A stretch of DNA of 64,000 bases from Diospyros lotus (Eukaryota; Streptophyta; Magnoliopsida; Ericales; Ebenaceae): assembly GCF_014633365.1 (NCBI RefSeq), contig NC_068341.1:24410339-24474338 (forward strand), in the 5' to 3' direction. The translations under genes were made by a program, and so were the position numbers. Every line of letters begins with the position of its first letter. Position 1 is the first letter of the stretch. Below, one piece after another: positions 1 through 10,868 of this stretch. The notes under the pieces are model-generated. The model was not told where the DNA came from, did no database searches, and saw nothing but the letters and a program-made list of their open reading frames with translations.

Positions 1-1876
1 GACTGGGAACTGTACCTACAGCTAAATAATTAGCTATGTCAGCGTACCAAGGGGCAGAAGTCAATGTACTCACATGAAGAAGATGTTCATCAGGAAAGTT
101 ATCAGGAATGGAACCCTCAGTAAGATCCTGACCTGGGATTCTAGACAGATGGTCAGCTACAACATTTTCTACTCCCTTTTTATCCTTAATTTCTATGTGG
201 AACTCTTGGAGGAGCAGAATCCACCTAATGAGGCGTGGCTTGGTATTTTGCTTAGTGAGCAGGTATTTCAAAGCAGCGTGATCTGTGTACACAATCACCT
301 TTGAACCTATTAGGTATGACCTAAATTTATCCAATGCAAACACCACAGCCAACAATTCTTTTTCTATGGTGGTGTAATTTCTCTGGGCTTCATTTAAGGT
401 TATGCTAGCATAGTAAATGACATGGGGCTTCTTCTCTTTGCTTTGTCCTAACACAGCCCCTATGGCATAATCACTCGCATCACACATTAGTTCAAAAGGT
501 AAAGTCCAGTCAGGAGGTTGTATGATGGGTGCAGTGATAAGTGCATGTTTCAGCTTCTCAAAGGCACTTTGACAATTTGGGGTCCACTCGAATGGAATGT
601 CCTGGGACAACAGACAACACAAAGGTCTTTCTATTGTGCTAAATGAGGCAATAAATCTCCTGTAAAAGCCAGCGTGACCAAGAAAAGATCTAATGTCCTT
701 GACATTTCTAGGGGCTGGAAGCTTCTGAATGGCTTCAACTTTGGACTTGTCTACTTCTAGACCCCTAGATGAGACTATGTGTCCTAAGACAATGCCTTGG
801 TTAACCATGAAGTGGCATTTCTCCCAATTGAGCACAAGATGAGTCTCCTCAAAACGAATCAAAACCTTCTCCAGATTCTTTAAACACAAGTCAAAGCTAC
901 TTCCATAAACAGAGAAGTCATCCATAAACACCTCCACGATATGTTCAGCCATTTCACTAAAGATACTCATCATACACCTTTGAAAGGTGGCATGAGCATT
1001 ACACAACCCAAATGGAATACGTTTATATGCAAATGTTCCAAAAGGGCAGGTGAAGGTTGTTTTCTCTTGATCTTCTAGTGCTACATCAATCTGATTATAT
1101 CCTGAATATCCATCCAAAAAGCAGTAGAATGCTTGACCTGCTATCCTTTCAAGTGTTTGATCTAGAAACGGGAGGGGAAAATGGTCCTTTCTAGTCATGG
1201 AGTTGAGTTTTCTATAGTCTATGCACACAGGCCAACCTGTTTGGAGGCGGATTGGGACTAACTCATTCTTCTCATTTTTCACCACAGTAACTCCGGACCG
1301 TTTAGGAACGACCTGAGTTAGACTAACCCATTTTGAATCAGATATTGGATAAATAATGCCTGCATCCAGTAATTTGAGCACCTCTTTTCGAACCACTTCT
1401 TTCATGTTGGGATTTAGCCTTCTCTGCATTTGCCTCACTGGTTTTGAATTTTCTTCTAAGAAGATCCTATGGGTGCAAATTAGAGGGCTAATTCCATGCA
1501 AGTCTGATATGGTCCATCCTAAAGCCTTCTTGTGTGCTCTCAGTACTTTCATCAACTGCACTTCTTGTTGGGTACTTAGGCTGGAAGAAATGACTACTGG
1601 GTATGTCTCTCCTTCTCCTAGAAAGGCATACTTCAACTCAAATGGCAGTGGCTTCTTTTCAGGAATGGGTGGACAACTCACAGAGGTTGATGGTTTGTTC
1701 AACGGTTCCACAGGTTCTAGCTTAGGAATCCATTGAGTCAAAGGCATCTCACTTTCCTTTTTGATATCTTCCAAACGATTATCTCCTTTCACAGTTTGAG
1801 TGACAAATTCTTTCTCAAAATACTCTTCAGACAGAGTTTGAATCAAATCTACCTCTTCTATCTCACTTTCAGTGTT
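1..1876 (-). pseudogene. pol: Pol: reverse transcriptase and RNase H of Athila-like element (partial)
   Basis: The frame stays open on the minus strand from the TAG at 1877-1879 to the window edge, about 625 codons. In order it shows a linker after the protease, the RT entry region ([12 protein letters not shown] near 1215-1250), the fingers/palm segment [16 protein letters not shown] near 1100-1140, the catalytic FMDDFSVYG near 905-930, the connection [13 protein letters not shown] near 650-690, and RNase H with [14 protein letters not shown] near 450-490 and the VADHLSR-type end near 140-165. RT copies the genomic RNA primed by tRNA-Asp; RNase H removes the template. The integrase is not in the window. 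The upstream in-frame TAG makes the whole polyprotein defective, although this stretch has no visible break. Confidence 0.9.
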
Positions 1877-2314
1877 CTATTGTTTGGAAATTCTGAAAAT
1901 ATTCATCTCCACAGTCATGTTTCCAAACGACAGTTTCAAAACTCCATTCCTACAGTTAATGATTGCATTGGAAGTTGCTAGGAATGGTCTCCCCAAGATG
2001 ACTGGAACTGGTGGTTGTGGACCATGATGGGGTTGAGTGTCTAGAACTATGAAGTCTACTGGGAAGTAGAATTTATCCACCTGAACTAAGACATCTTCCA
2101 CAATACCCCTAGGAACTTTGACTGATCTGTCTGCCAGCTGTAGAGTGACTCTGGTAGGCTTAAGTTCTCCCAAACCCAACTGTTGATAGACACTATAAGG
2201 TAATAGGTTGACACTTGCTCCTAAATCTAAGAGTGCCTGATCAACCTTCTGGCTTCCTATTATGCATGAGATGGTTGGACAGCCTGGGTCCTTGTATTTG
2301 GGAGGAGTCTTAAA
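1877..2314 (-). pseudogene. Aspartic protease domain of Athila-like element
   Basis: This segment lies between the TAA at 2315-2317 and the TAG at 1877-1879, in the same frame as gag and RT. It contains the retroviral-type protease active-site motif DLGASVNLLP near 2205-2240, then LQLADRS and the second conserved block VILGRPFLATSNAIINC. It would cut the Gag-Pol polyprotein. Length and order match other Athila/Tat polyproteins. The stops at both ends interrupt an otherwise continuous polyprotein. They are consistent with CAA/CAG codons turned into TAA/TAG, but the ancestral codons are inferred from related elements. Confidence 0.85.
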
Positions 2315-4183
2315 TTACAAAATGGAGCTCACTTGCTCAGTCAGAAATGCTTTTCCATGCACGTTCACTTTTCTCTTTATAGTGCAAAGATCTTTTAGGA
2401 ATTTTGCATATGAGGGTGTTTGTTTGATCGCATCCAAGAGTGGAATATTGATCCTTACTTGTTTAAACACCTCATATATGTCAGCATTTTGTTGTTCTTT
2501 TTTTGTAACACTCAGTCTTTGAGGAAAAGGAGGTTTAGGATGATATTGACTTTCTCTTTCAATGTTCTTACCTTTTCCATCTTCTTTTTGTTTTTGCTTG
2601 TTTTTTTCTTCATTGCTTTCATTTTTTTCTAAGATTGGCTCCTGTCCTTCTGCTTTCTCTTCCTCAACAACAGTTTGGCTTATCCTAAGATCATTTGGTT
2701 TTTCAATCACCTTTCCACTTCTTAGGATAGTCACAGATTGGACTTGTTCATGTGCATTACTTTCACCACTAGAAGATTCCACCTGATTTGTTTGCCTAAC
2801 TGGGTTAGGGTTGGTTTGTGAAGGGAATCTTCCAGGTTCTCTCACACTTAGTGTTTGGGTCAACTTTGTTATTTGGCTTCTCATATCCTCCACGGCTCTA
2901 TTTGTTTGCTCTTAATTCTTTGTAAGCTGGGCAACCTGATTGTTAATGCCTGTTTGATTTTGAATGAACTGATGCAAGGTGTCTTCCAAAGATCTCTTGT
3001 GAGGAGGTTGGTAGGTATTGGATGAAGAACCTTGATTCTGTTGGAAGGATTGTTGATGTGCAGGGAAGGAGTTTTGAGAATGACTTCCAGCATCATGTCT
3101 CCATGAAAAATTAGGGTGATTCCTATTATTGGGATGGTAGGAGTTGTAGTTTTGATTGTTCCCGTAATAAGTTCCACTTTGATTTTGATTTTGTCTTCCC
3201 TCAAAATTGTGTGAATTATTGTTATTAGTATGCCCATACAATACCTCCTTGAAAGCAGGTAGAGTAGGGCATTCTTCAATTGCATGATCCATTGTTTCAC
3301 ACACAGCACATTTCACTTCCACTTGTTTAACAGATTGTACCTTTTTGGGCTCCATATTTTCAACCTTTTTTGTTAAGGCAGTTAGTCTTGCATTTAGATC
3401 ATCATTCTCACTCAACTGGTATCTACCTCTTGGTTGTGGATTTTCCCTTAGATCAAATGAAGATGTTGGGCCAGCTTCCCAATTTCTTGTATTTTCAGCC
3501 AATGTGTCAAAGAAGTGAAACGCTTCTTCTGGAGTTTTCTCATAGAATTCTCCATTACACATTGTAGAAACCAACATTTTTAATTGGGGCGTGAGTGAGT
3601 CATAAAAGAAACTGACCACTCGCCATTGCTCAAAGGCATGGTGCAGACAAGTGTGGAGAAGATCTTTGAATCTTTCCCACGCTTGGGCAAAATTTTCACT
3701 TGATTTACAGGCGAAGTTCATGATTTATCTTTGAAGAGTAGCGGTTCTGTTGGCAGGAAAATATTTTTTTAAGAAAGTTGCTTGCATTTCTCTCCAAGTT
3801 CCTATAGATCTAGGTAGGAGAGTGCCTAACCACATTTTTGCCTTATCTTTCAGTGAGAATGGGAAAAGTTTTAACCTTACAACATCCTCATTTACTATAT
3901 GGTCCATGCAAGTGCTACATACTTCCTTGAATTCCTTCATATGAGTATATGGATTTTCAGAATCCATACCATGGAATGTGGGCAACAATTGGATTGTGCC
4001 AAGTTTGAAATTGAACCTATGGTGATTTATGGGAAGGATGATACACGAGGGTGTTGTCTGTCTTGGAGGGTGAAGGTACCCTCTAAGAGGTCTAATCAAT
4101 TCCTGATCAACAGGTTCAGGATCACCATGGTCACTCCCATGTTCAGACATGTTGTTTGGTTGAGCCATAAATAAGTGTGGCAA
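2315..4183 (-). pseudogene. gag: Gag of Athila-like element, with in-frame stops
   Basis: The start is the ATG at 4181-4183, about 160 bp inside the PBS. The N-terminal part carries the retrotransposon Gag domain (LLPTFHGMDSENPYTHMKEF, then WLGTLLPRSIGTWREM and FLKKYFPANRT). A zinc knuckle of the CX2CX4HX4C form (CAVC-ETMD-H-AIEEC) lies near 3270-3315. A Gln/Asn-rich stretch and a Lys/Glu-rich C-terminal linker follow. Gag packages the RNA and forms the virus-like particle. In-frame TAA codons at 3725-3727 and 2912-2914, and the TAA at 2315-2317 before the protease, are the only breaks; there is no frameshift. The block TLSVREPGRFP recurs as a remnant in the element at 10869-22104. Confidence 0.88.
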
Positions 4184-4346
4184 TGAAAACTCAAAATCAG
4201 ATGGAGTATTTTATGAATGTAACACTTGTTCAACCACTCTACCGGATCTAAGTCTCATACACCAGACCAAACTGACAGAGAAGAGAAATTAAAGAACAGA
4301 AGTAAAAGAAAAAGGACTAGGGATGATTATTTGGCTTACCTTAATC

Positions 4347-4364
4347 TCCCCGGCAATGGCACCA
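4347..4364 (-). other. Primer-binding site, tRNA-Asp type
   Basis: On the minus strand it reads TGGTGCCATTGCCGGGGA. This is complementary, with two mismatches, to the 3' end of plant tRNA-Asp including CCA (expected TGGCGCCGTTGCCGGGGA). It lies 5 bp inside the LTR edge, as expected for minus-strand DNA priming. Confidence 0.88.
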
Positions 4365-4789
4365 AAATTTGCTGCATCGCTCACCCTGCATTTATCACTT
4401 TTTGTATTTTTCTTTCACTAATTCAGCTGATTTAGCAACTAATTATGTTCACAGATAGGATGAAGCGTTTAGACTCGCCAGTGTACGAGTGTGATTGTAG
4501 CAGAAAATTTATATGTAATTTTTTCGGGCAAGATTGGGTCGACTCACAGGGAGATTACTCATGGAAGGAGATAACCACACAAGTTCTTTTGATTAACGGA
4601 ATAATAAAATGAGATAAAACTAAATGTGATATAACTGTAATCTGGAAATGGAGAGATCTTGGGTCAAGACAAATCTGGTGCCAAACCCAATTGATTCACC
4701 ATATAGCTTTCTGTGATGTAACTAGCAGCTCAAATAGCTTGGGTTTTCAATCATTAAATGTACTACTAAGATGATGATAACTCTTTGCT

Positions 4790-4950
4790 CAAGCAACCTC
4801 CATACATGACATGGAGACTCTAAGGTAAGAAGCTATCATAAATTAGTGTATAAATAATGTTTTGACAAAATAATTACTCGGGGCTTGGGTATGAGGACGT
4901 TTCCAGGTCAAGCAGCCCCCATACATGGCATGGAGACTCTAAGTTAGGCG
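4790..4950 (-). other. Two copies of a conserved LTR stem-loop
   Basis: On the minus strand each copy reads about TCTCCATG-N-CATGTATGG(A/G)G. The arms TCTCCAT and ATGGAGA pair around a 7-nt loop; the second arm of the copy near 4916 is imperfect. The copies lie 430-550 bp before the LTR 3' end and about 120 bp apart. The same pair or triplet occurs at the same place in the LTRs at 10869, 20302 and 24704. Confidence 0.6.
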
Positions 4951-5584
4951 TACGAACCAATCCAAGCCTGAGGTTTTCGTTAATAACATTTCCCAAACTG
5001 CTTTTGCTTTTGTTACTTTGACATATGGAGTTCTGTTATATTGATTCATCAGTGGCTCTGGGCACCATCTTTGCCTTAACCCAAGAATCGAATTAGCCAC
5101 ACATCTTCATAGGAAGTGCACGACTAAAACTAATCTCTACAGATGAATACACGATTCGTAAAGAAAATAAACTGAGACAACAGATAAGAACATGGTAAAC
5201 TACTGCTGTATTGATTACTGAAACGAACTACAACTTGAAGCAGAAATTAAGTTGGACTTGTAATACAGAGCTCAGAATTAGCAAGAACAATTAGAGTAAC
5301 TGAAGTGCTATATGCAAAGAAAGAAATACAGACAAGAACAAAAGTAAGAGAACAGACAAAAGGAAAAGAAAAAGAAAAACTCTCCACTTTCCAATGATCT
5401 TCTTCTTTTTTTGTGTTGTTTTTCTTAGTATCTTCTGCCCTCGCCAACCTCTGATTCCAAAGAATGTTGGTCCCTTTTTAAGCTTATGGTGCATGGAAGT
5501 GGGGACCATTTGTTGAAAAGTTGTTCAAAAAGTTGGTTGAATTTACCTTAGAGCCACCGCGTGTATTTGCGCATGTCAGAATTT

Positions 5585-6290
5585 TTGTTTGGCTGCTCAT
5601 TCGAATGACTAGCAGAGATATTCGAATGCTTGCTGAGCTTCTTTTGGCTGATCGGCTCATTCGAATGAATTTTAGTCCTATTCGAATGAATTTCATGCTT
5701 TACTGTTCCTTACACGGCGATTTTCTCGGTCATTCGAATGCAACAGTACTTTTATTCGAATGAATTTCTAATTTTTCTCTTGACTTCTTCATTGCATTCG
5801 GATGACTTGGGAAGCATTCGAATATGGAATTCCTTGGGTTGCTTCTCATTCGAATTACTCAGCCTTCATTCGAATAGATTTCCTTTCTTCTTCAACTTCA
5901 TTCGAATGACTTGGATTTCATTCGAATATGTCTTCACTGCTTCCAAACGATGTGCTCATCCGAATTTCTTCTCATGCTCGGCTCATTCGAATGACTTGGC
6001 TTTTATTCGAATATGTCTTCACTGCTTCCAAACGATGTGCTCATCCGAATTTCTTCTCATGCTCGGCTCATTCGAATGACTTGGATTTCATTCGAATATG
6101 CACAATCTTATCTGGAGATCTTGATTTTTGTTACTTCTTATTCGAATTAGGCCAAGCTTATCTGAATACATACCCGATATCTTGCATATTCGAATGTCTG
6201 AATGATTTATTCGAATGTTTGAGGAGCTCTCTTCTGTTTTGCTCCATATTTGAATACCTTTGAAGACTCATTCGAATGGCTTTGACTTTC
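5585..6290. repeat. Array of CATTCGAATG palindromes inside the LTR
   Basis: About twenty occurrences of (C/T)ATTCGAAT(G/A), with CATCCGAAT and CATTCGGATG variants, lie 15-60 bp apart. Part of the array (5940-6110) is a longer tandem repeat of about 90 bp containing GACTTGG and TCTTCACTGCTTCC. The core TTCGAA is self-complementary with a central CpG. Confidence 0.85.
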
Positions 6291-6478
6291 ATTAGGACAC
6301 CTTTATTTCTTGACTTTTTATTCCTCTTTCAATCATGCTTTTGGAGAGTATGAGTCATTCTTTCATCTCTTTTCCTTCTTTTGGGCTGCAGCAAGCAATT
6401 CTGGAGATTTTAAGTCGATCAAATGGATTAGGAGGTAACAAAAACATAACAAATATTGCATTTTTTTAACATCAATCA

Positions 6479-6485
6479 GGGAGAA
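6479..6485 (+). other. Residual polypurine tract of the next element (GGGAGAA)
   Basis: Only seven bases, GGGAGAA, separate the Athila-like LTR from the plus-strand LTR that starts at 6486. Chromovirus 3' LTRs are normally preceded by a purine run ending GGGAGAA. This therefore looks like the end of a PPT whose internal domain was cut off by the insertion at 1-6478. The first five bases may also be the TSD of that insertion. Confidence 0.5.
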
Positions 6486-9090
6486 TGTAAGAACCCATAT
6501 TTTCATGAGGTTACCACGTAATTGAAGTAAGTTTAGAGTACCGAAAAATTGACTTGATAATAGTTATAAGTACCGAATCGTCTATAGGGAGTGCCCTGGA
6601 GCCGAGATATCTAAGGAAAAAGATACGACTTTGACAAGCATTTTGAGACATGATTTATGGTATCAAAAGAAATTAGATCAAGAACGATTTTCGGTACAGC
6701 TAAAATGTAGCTACGATTTAGGTTGAAAAATTGAAATGTCATAGGGGACTTCCAATAGTCAACGGAAGCTTAAGGGGTCTTCGGTTTTCATAAGAAATGA
6801 CCCTTCAGTGGTTTTAGGAAGAAACGAAAGGGTTTGCAGTCAAAACAAAGATTCTAACTTAAGTGCAATTTTTCAAAATTGCCAGAGGGAGGTCGAAGCG
6901 ATTTTTTTCAGAATTTTCAGGGGTCAAATGGATTTTTTCAGGGTCAAATGGATGTTTTATGACTTGAGGGTCTTAAGTACAATTATGGAATGTTAAGGGG
7001 CTAAGTGAAATGGGCTAAAATGAGGAAGCCAAAAGTTGGAGGGGTCAAAATGCAATTAAGCAAAAGTTTGGCCAATGGGAATCCGACCAGCACATGGTCG
7101 GTCGACAATGGCTAAAATTGGCCACGAGGAACCCATGAGGACTAGTTAGGAAAGCCTTTGTGTAAAGGAAGGACTGACAAAAGCCACAGGGGTGGACGAA
7201 AATTGAAGAAAAGCCGACCAGAAAGATGACTGGTTTGTTACGCTTGCAAGTGGGTTTTATGGTCAGGTTAGGCTCATTCCAGGGCCATCTGAGGGAGGTA
7301 GAAGCTCCTAAGGCAATGGGTTGAGAGGCCAAGAGCGTTTCAGCGCTCAATTTCGCCTATAAATAGAAGCAAAGTGGTCGAGAGTTTTTAGAAGTTGGAG
7401 CTTCAAATTGAGGTCATTTTAGAAACAAATTGGGAGACCAAAATAAGGGGCTTTTGTTGCCTATGAGAGGTAGATCATTTCTAGAGAATTTCATGCTTTT
7501 TGGAAATGGTTTGATGGTGTTTCGAAGCTGGCCGAAGTTGGGAGGCAGGACGCCTGGCTGAGGCTTTGGTTGAAAAATCGGAACCCTTCTCGGGCTTCTT
7601 TCGAGGCTCAAGAGGTACCATGTTGATCGACTGGAAGAGAAGAATAGGTTGGCGTCGGTTTCAGCATTTTTCGGCTAGTTGTCGCTGGAGAAGATGACTG
7701 GCGCGTGGCTGGCATGTGTGGGTCTTCACGCGCTGCCAGTCGCCCTAGCAAGTGTAGGTGGGTGCGGGCGCATGGATGGATAGAAAAATTGGGGAAAAAA
7801 TTTAAAAAATCAAGAAAAATATTTTATGGGGGTTTGTGCAAAAAGATTTGACGTTTGCCTTCCTGATGTCTCAGTTTTCATATTGAACAACCTCGTTTAG
7901 CATGAAAACGCAGCATCCAGGTAAGTTTAGTAATTTTCTCTTGAAGCTCATAGGTTATTATGAATTGTTGTGAAAAGAGATTTGAGAAAATAGTTTAAGA
8001 AGTGTTTGTTTGGATTTTTAGAAGGAAAAATGGAAGAAAAATGAAGGAAAATGTGGAGAAATTAGAGTACTGATATTTTTCGTGATAAATATGTTTTATA
8101 GGATTGTTATGCTCAAGGATTAGTGATTTGTACAACTTTTGAGGTTTGACACGAAAATTGAGATCAGCACACAAATCAAGGTGATGTGCATTTTTTGAGG
8201 TATTCTGAACTTCAAGGTAAAAGTAAATGGTATTTCCCAACTGGATTTAGTTTTACAAAAATGTTTGGTTTGTAAGTGGTACTTTCCAACTTGATTTAGT
8301 TTATGAAAATGCTTGGTTTGTAAGTGATTTGATTCCAAAATCCGATTTTATGTAAATGATCTTATCATGTTATCATACCTTGATATGAGTATGTCATGTA
8401 AATTGCATTTACATGTTTTGATTTATGAAATATGCATATGAGCATGATGAGATTCACGATCATACGGTGCATGGGTTTGGGATTAGGTACTGGCACTGTT
8501 GCTTTGCCAAGGGTGGCACCCATACACCCCGATCTGGCAGAGACTGAAAAAATAACAAGTAATCTTAAGGCGCAGTCGACCCAAACATGAGAGTTATAAT
8601 GTTATGTGCATTGCATACATACATGAGCATTAAATGTTTTGTTTCCCTTACTTCAATGATTCATCATCTAACTTGGGCTTTGCCCCTAGAATATTCAAAC
8701 GTTCCAAATGGAGATTGTAGCAGAAACGAGGATGAATGAGACATGATATGACACTTAGCAAAGTGTATGATGAGTTGAATGTATGTTATGTAGCCCATGT
8801 ATTTAAGTTCTACTACTTTGAATTCTAAACCTTTTGAGAAATGATGATGTATAACCTAAATTATGGTTAATGAGGATATATGAATTGATTTATGATTAAT
8901 GTTAAGATGTTAGATTCAATTCTAGCTTCCGCATTTAATGTTTATGATGATTTTCTTTCGAGATAAATGTATGGAGATTTTGGGATAGATATGAGGAGTG
9001 ATATGATTTAGCAATAGTTTTTAAATAGAAAAAATTTATTATCCCAGAATTGTCCCAAGTAATAGCGCGCTTAGAAAATGGGGCGTTACA
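6486..9090 (+). repeat. 3' LTR of a chromovirus-like element
   Basis: It starts TGTAAGAACCC and ends GGGGCGTTACA, giving the TG...CA ends typical of plant chromoviruses. It is about 2.6 kb and AT-rich, with a TATA-like CCTATAAATAGA near 7358 and a conserved 3' part (TCATCATCTAACTTGGGC, CTAGCTTCCGCATTTAATG) shared with the LTR at 60529-63040. The flanks are GAGAA and CTAAC, so there is no TSD; this agrees with its being the 3' LTR of a full element rather than a solo LTR. No gene is present. Confidence 0.75.
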
Positions 9091-9539
9091 CTAACGACTA
9101 AAGAGGCACACAATCAAATTATTGTTTGAGCATTACCAGTATTAATAGCCTTACCAAGTTTAAATGGCCAATTAAACCCGATAAGGCTATTGACCTCAGT
9201 AATCATATTTTATTTAATAATTATGATCATATAGCAAAAGAAGAATGAATCATGTTTTGGAAATGAATTTTTTTGTGTGACACATTTAACTAATGCTAAA
9301 TGTAAATTATTGTATGCTTTGTGTCGTTGGATATGTTAGGTGGTAGACCTTACAAGAGAGGTGGCTGTGATCAATATAGGGGGCATTCCTTCTTCGGTAT
9401 TTTAGTTGACCGAGGTGAGAATATTGATGAGGGTTGTAACACCCTCTCCCCCATCTTCTGTCAATTCATTCATTACAATGCATGCACCCTCGCCCTAAGA
9501 AAATATCTTCGTAGGGGATGCTTTTTTGGGTGATGCTGT

Positions 9540-10868
9540 ATTGAATATTGATCGAACCACTATCACCACCCAGCATAGGTCTACCTCTTCATGAGGTGTA
9601 CAATCCACACCCATATTAGAGTCTACATCTTCACATGTATAGCGGCCCACACCAGCATCTACAAACACACGTCAAGTGATCACGCCTAGGGGCATGGACT
9701 CGTATGTATTTCTTGTTTCATAAACACGCATAATCCTCTCTTACATATTAGGAAAGGGTCTAATAGCAGTTTATGTGTATTTATTTATACATATTACTAA
9801 TTATTGTGTGTTATAATATGTTTATCAATCCTCAATGTGTTCGTGAAATTACAAATATAATTAAGAAAAAGTTTGATCGTTCGACTTACTCATTTGCTAA
9901 AATGAACCCAGCTCTAAAGGAGTTATGGTTTGGAGAGTTTAAGGTACTGTGACCAAGTTCTTCTTATAAATCTTTCTACATTTTTAGTTTTATCATAGTT
10001 GCTATCATCATAACCATAAATTTGTAGAAACTGTACGCATGGGATTCAAAAGATGAATATGAAATTCACATGCGTTTCAATAAAAAAACAAGTAAGCTAT
10101 TAAAAGATATGTTGGCTGTCATTAGAAGGGATCAAAGTAAGAAACTAGATTGGATTGGCGTAGACAACTTCGAAGAAAAGAAGAAATTTTGGAGAATCGA
10201 AACTTATAAAGCAAAATGTGAAAAAGCTAAGAAAAATAGAAGTTCTGAAGTTGGAGGAAATGTTCACACTTGTAGTTCCATACCCTTATCTAAGCACAAG
10301 GATAGATATCTAATCACAAAACCTATTTTCTTTTTCCTTTATTCAATTCACTTAATTATTTTTCTATATAAATATAGTTGTATGAATGACTTTTTTCATT
10401 ATAGATTAAAGAACATGGTGTCGAGCCTACTACATCTCATTTACTTGTGATGACCCACACGAAAAAGGCCATATCAGAATTTATTGACAGAAGATCAAAA
10501 ACTACGTACGTATATACACATTACATATCTTGTTGCAATTTTAATATTTATGAAATTGGCTTTCCTACAAATTATTCATTAGCTATCCACAACTTTTGCG
10601 GGATGAATTTTAGGCATTGCAGCAAGCAGCTTCATCTTGAGGACATGAGGGCCTAGTCCAAGAGGATGGAAGTGATTATGCCCAACCCACACAACCAACT
10701 ATTGATGATAACAGTCTTTGGGTGTAGGCTCTTGGAGGTAGAAAAAAGGGTCATGTATATGGCATGGGTTGAGAAGCTCATGTTATCCCTTTTCAATCTA
10801 CAGGGCCACTGCTGCGACCAATAACCCATGTAGATATGACTTAATTGCGTAATGAGGTGTCTGGGATG
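9540..10868 (+). pseudogene. CACTA ORF2-type (Transposase_24, Ptta/En/Spm) gene, 5' part
   Basis: Translations fit the plant En/Spm accessory transposase family. A Ser/Thr/Pro-rich N-terminus with a VITPRG-type block lies near 9560-9710. It is followed by FINPQCVREITNIIKKKFD...ELWFGEFK (about 9817-9943), a probable GT-AG intron (about 9943-10027), and an exon with KLYAWDSKDEYEIHM, WIGVDNFEEKKKFW, KAKCEKAKKNRSSE and HTCSSIPLSKHKDR (10028-10300). A second probable intron ends near 10405; after it come KEHGVEPTTSHLLVMTHTKK (10408-10480) and GGRKKGHVYGMG near 10735-10775. Several stop codons in the last part show decay. Family members act with the catalytic TNP-type protein in transposition. The frame is cut at 10868 by the retroelement. 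Confidence 0.75.
10864..10868. repeat. Left TSD (GGATG) of the element 10869-22104
   Basis: GGATG immediately precedes the 5' LTR and is repeated at 22105-22109 immediately after the 3' LTR. A perfect 5-bp duplication is the expected result of gypsy integrase. Confidence 0.93.

Larger units (their letters stand above)
1..6478 (-). mobile_element. Athila-like Ty3/gypsy retrotransposon (5' half, runs off left edge)
   Basis: Seen on the minus strand, right to left: an LTR (4370-6478), a tRNA-Asp type PBS (4347-4364), a leader, gag, protease, then reverse transcriptase and RNase H running off position 1. Integrase and the 3' LTR must lie outside the window. The PBS type, the order of domains and the RT motif FMDDFSVYG fit the Athila/Tat branch of Ty3/gypsy. 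The right flank after the LTR is GGGAG, the probable TSD, but its partner is off-window. Gag-pol is one reading frame broken by only four stop codons, so this copy looks fairly recent. Confidence 0.9.
4370..6478 (-). repeat. 5' LTR of the Athila-like element at 1-6478
   Basis: The LTR is bounded by TG...CA: it begins TGCTGCATCGC beside the PBS and ends ACATCAATCA at 6478. On the minus strand its 3' end (GCAGGGTGAGCGATGCAGCA) resembles the end of the 10869-12673 LTR, so the two families are related. It contains an array of CATTCGAATG-type palindromes (5585-6290) and two copies of a short stem-loop motif near 4797 and 4916. No coding sequence is expected; small open frames here are chance. Confidence 0.85.

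Noticed and set aside
5585..6290. Regular short palindromes that could suggest a CRISPR-like array
   Set aside because: The repeats are 10 bp with irregular spacing, the organism is a plant, and the array lies in an LTR.
5585..6290. Heat-shock elements as an explanation for TTCGAA arrays
   Set aside because: Heat-shock elements need GAA and TTC units separated by two bases; here they abut without a spacer.
10070..10450. Possible host gene
   Set aside because: Its sequence fits the En/Spm Transposase_24 family and it is inside a CACTA element.
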